Source: Varroa destructor (Eukaryota > Arthropoda > Arachnida > Mesostigmata > Varroidae). From it: DNA of 64,000 bases. The position numbers and the translations under genes are program-made. Shown one piece after another: positions 61,520-64,000 of this stretch. The stretch covers positions 28,306,481 through 28,370,480 of the forward strand of contig NW_019211460.1 of the NCBI RefSeq assembly GCF_002443255.2, read 5' to 3'. Each line of letters opens with the position of its first letter. Position 1 is the stretch's first letter. The notes below the pieces were generated by a model. It made no database searches, was not told the origin of the DNA, and saw only the letters and a program-made list of their open reading frames with translations.

Positions 61520-61780
61520 GTGTCCATCAGAAAGGAGACCTTTCTTCAGCTATCCGCAGCAGACGGCCCCGTGAATCAGCTCTACTACGGGCGGCATTAC
61601 CCGAAACACACTCGAAGCCGCCCTATGCCGCAGGAGCAGCAGGCGTCGATTGGCAGACGCAACAGCTTGTCCGGTGAGCTATGTCAGAAGCCTTCTGGGA
61701 GGATGGGATGGAGAGACAGTACTCCAGCTCTGAAGGGAACACGGGCACAGCAAAATGGGACGGAAGGTAGCTGGATTTAG
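61520..61780 (+). CDS. Candidate last exon, unknown gene
   Basis: A GC-richer open frame with no ATG start, ending at TAG (61778-61780). Possible acceptors TTTCTTCAG (near 61558) and GTGAATCAG (near 61579) lie inside its 5' part. The frame then encodes a basic, Gln/Ser/Gly-rich peptide with GRRNSLSG, which fits a PKA-type R-R-x-S phosphorylation site, as often seen in disordered C-terminal tails of signalling or channel proteins. No upstream exon was identified and I cannot name a family. Confidence 0.3.
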   Translation: MSIRKETFLQLSAADGPVNQLYYGRHYPKHTRSRPMPQEQQASIGRRNSLSGELCQKPSGRMGWRDSTPALKGTRAQQNGTEGSWI

Positions 61781-64000
61781 TTAAACAATTTTCCAACGAA
61801 AATGTCTCTTTAATTACCAACTGCTTTGAAATGTCAATAGAGTGTCTGACATGAAATTCGGTGGCGGAAGCTGGTTTGGACCTTTGCGATAGCCTAAACA
61901 ACGCAAAGCAAAAAAATGTACTTGAACGTTTTGTCTTCTTTCTCCGTTATTCATACTGTAGTTAGGAAATGGTGTCAGACTACAGTAAAAAGTTGTATGT
62001 CGTCTGCTAAATTAAAATGCTGTATTTCATTTGCTTTAATAATTTTATCATGGAACGTAAGTAAGTCAGTAAGCTTTATGTGTGCATTTCACCAAATCTA
62101 GCCTGTAACAGAAGAAAAAAATCGTTGTTATAAATCATTCTTAGACCCGAATATCGACAAACCCAAGTCAAAGATATCACAATGATTCTTGCTAGCGTCT
62201 GTCAAACGCGTCTCAGATCGACACTGATTGTACATAATAGTAATAAACAGTTAAAGCAACAGTAACAGACAATACAGGACAGGTCCGGACAATAGAAGTA
62301 AGCATTTTCGTCTGTCCACTTTATTTGTTTAAAAACAACAAACTAGTCACAAGGTTTATTCTACTCTATCTATCTCTGCGACTAGCATAAGCGATATATC
62401 ATACTTCACTAGTGACCCACCTCTTTATGATAACTTGTTTCAAATTCAACTGATACGGCTTGTGCCCCCTACATACACCCGTCATATACTTAGCCATGAC
62501 ACCATTCTTAAAGTAACTCTTATCTAAGGCTCTTCCCTCGTTAAGTTATCAAATATGTTTTTGTTTTTTTTTTGTTTTTTTTTTTTTGGAAATGCTCACT
62601 TAATATTTACGCTATCTACTCAAGACAAAAGCATATGACAATACTGCGCAACTATTTGTTGGTCACCCAAACCGTTTCTACAATACGCTACATATGCAGT
62701 ATATAACTATATTAGAACGATTTGTTTCTCTCATATAAAGTATCTAATTGTGCATATAATTCATATAGATACGCATTCATAAGAAGGGTCGCAAAAATGG
62801 TACTAGGCAAATGAATATACGGACTCGGGTACAGACACACGGTTCCTTCCATTCTGGGAGTCAGCCGTCTGATCAAATGGCGAAACAAATTAACCTCAGT
62901 TGTTTTTATGTTGAGCATGTGTTAGTGCTTGACTCGTGCCTGCGGATCCGCTTGTTGTAGCAAAGCAACGGAGGACAAAAAACGTGAACGGTTGCGGCAA
63001 TACACTCTGTTCTATGTACCAACAGGTGCACCACTGCACGCTCCAGCGGTCGAATCAAACCATTGTGACATGTCAGAAGCTAATTCATGTACTAATGCCA
63101 TTTTTGATTAACATGAATAGCAACGATTAGGAAGATTTTCAGTAGCTTACTATAAACCTAGCAATGGTAGCTGCCGCTGCAAGCAATACACCTTGAGTAC
63201 CACTCTGCCACTTCACTATTTAATGCGCTTAAAACAATCCGTGACCATAATAGATTTTAGCTTGCAATTTTCGGCGAACATAAATAGTCAACCGAAAAAT
63301 AGAAAACTTAAAAAATCGTTATAATACCATAAATACATCGTTCGAATCAATGGATGCGTCGTAATTTATCGATGTACCTTTCGTTTCGGAAGATACTTCT
63401 GCTACAGTGAGCGACGTCCACTACTGAACGGACATATGCTGGAATTACATCACTGACTCTGGGAAAAGCCCCCCCCCGCAACAGAGACTGGACACAGAGT
63501 AATCATCTCCTGTACGTTTACGCATCTACTTAGCCGTATCCTGCGTGTTCATAACTAAGTGCTTCTTTAACACAGGGAACGAAACACGTATCCGCTACAA
63601 CAGACAGTAGTGTGACGCGGTCTGGGTAACTGATCTACATTTCTTTCAGTGCGCTGCCATCACCATCGTGACCATGGGGCCGCTGCCGGTTGAAATTTCA
63701 GCCTTAATAAATGCGGCTTGTACCACATTGTGGCCATGCCTTTCGTATGTCTATAGGCGAAAGTCCAGACAAGCGCAGCAGGACCCACGGAACGGATAGC
63801 CGAAAATCAATGGAAACAAATATTGCATATGGTACTTCACATCGGAACTGACGCTCCGCAATATTAACCTGCCGACAGGGAACCAAAGTAAGGTCATTAT
63901 GCTTTAACCCTTTTTGGATAGCCCCGTAGTAATAGCCCACGGTCCAGGTCTGGGCCAGTGCAACGTACAGGCAGCAGAGGCTTAAAGTCAGTCACAGGTT

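Larger units (their letters stand above)
53995..64000. other. Right-hand intergenic or intronic region, no confident gene
   Basis: Mostly AT-rich. It holds a G-rich tract at 54.59 kb, long T runs near 62.56 kb, a short C run near 63.47 kb and isolated GC-richer open frames at 56.8, 58.7 and 61.5 kb. At the right edge the minus strand reads LCCLYVALAQTWTVGYYYGA and reaches a CAG/GTTAAT donor near 63870. It is signal-peptide-like but has an in-frame stop just upstream and no ATG. Confidence 0.45.

Noticed and set aside
63704..63990. Signal-peptide-like minus-strand frame at the right edge
   Set aside because: No ATG, an in-frame stop just upstream and truncation by the window edge; noted in the region entry only.
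1..64000. Search for CRISPR arrays, phage, bacterial operons or defence systems
   Set aside because: Introns, GT-AG junctions and AATAAA signals show a eukaryotic genome, and no regularly spaced repeats of CRISPR type were seen.

Overview
The window is nuclear DNA from a multicellular eukaryote, most likely an arthropod. Genes are split by short spliceosomal introns (about 140-590 bp), poly(A) signals are AATAAA, and long AT-rich intergenic stretches separate the genes. Nothing bacterial is present: no operons and no Shine-Dalgarno-driven start sites. A DM4/12-domain gene (an arthropod family) and a macroglobulin-complement-related (Mcr) gene support arthropod. A possible TRAF-like exon and the compact introns would fit a mite or another chelicerate, but that is inference.

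Layout. At 7.36-9.16 kb (+) are four 3' exons of a DM4/12-domain gene whose first exon I could not place. At 15.8-16.1 kb (+) is a dead Tc1/mariner transposase fragment. At 18.9-28.1 kb (-) is the main gene, a complete Mcr of 17 coding exons that join in frame to 1,592 codons. It has a signal peptide, macroglobulin domains, an LDLa module, a Cys-Gly-Glu-Gln thioester core, a receptor-binding-like domain, a Cys-rich tail and a C-terminal hydrophobic segment. From 43.5 to 53.8 kb lies a dispersed cluster of three HAD phosphatases related to pseudouridine-5'-phosphatase (PUDP/HDHD1): an intact three-exon gene (-), a decayed pseudogene (-) and an intact intronless gene (+).

The rest (about 1-7.3, 9.4-18.7, 28.2-43.4, 45-47.4, 48.8-53.0 and 54-64 kb) is mostly AT-rich intergenic or intronic DNA. 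It holds simple repeats, a 33-bp tandem duplication, a G-quadruplex-like tract, a nearly pure A+T block and a few GC-richer open stretches that may be isolated exons. These are listed with low confidence.

The genes form no obvious pathway. Mcr is expected at the cell surface or in hemolymph (immunity, septate junctions), the HAD enzymes in cytosolic nucleotide-metabolite clean-up, and DM4/12 proteins are secreted and of unknown function. I see no convincing undescribed system. The most informative signals are the unusual thioester context and symmetric bait-region exons of Mcr, and the intron mosaic and decay across the three HAD copies.
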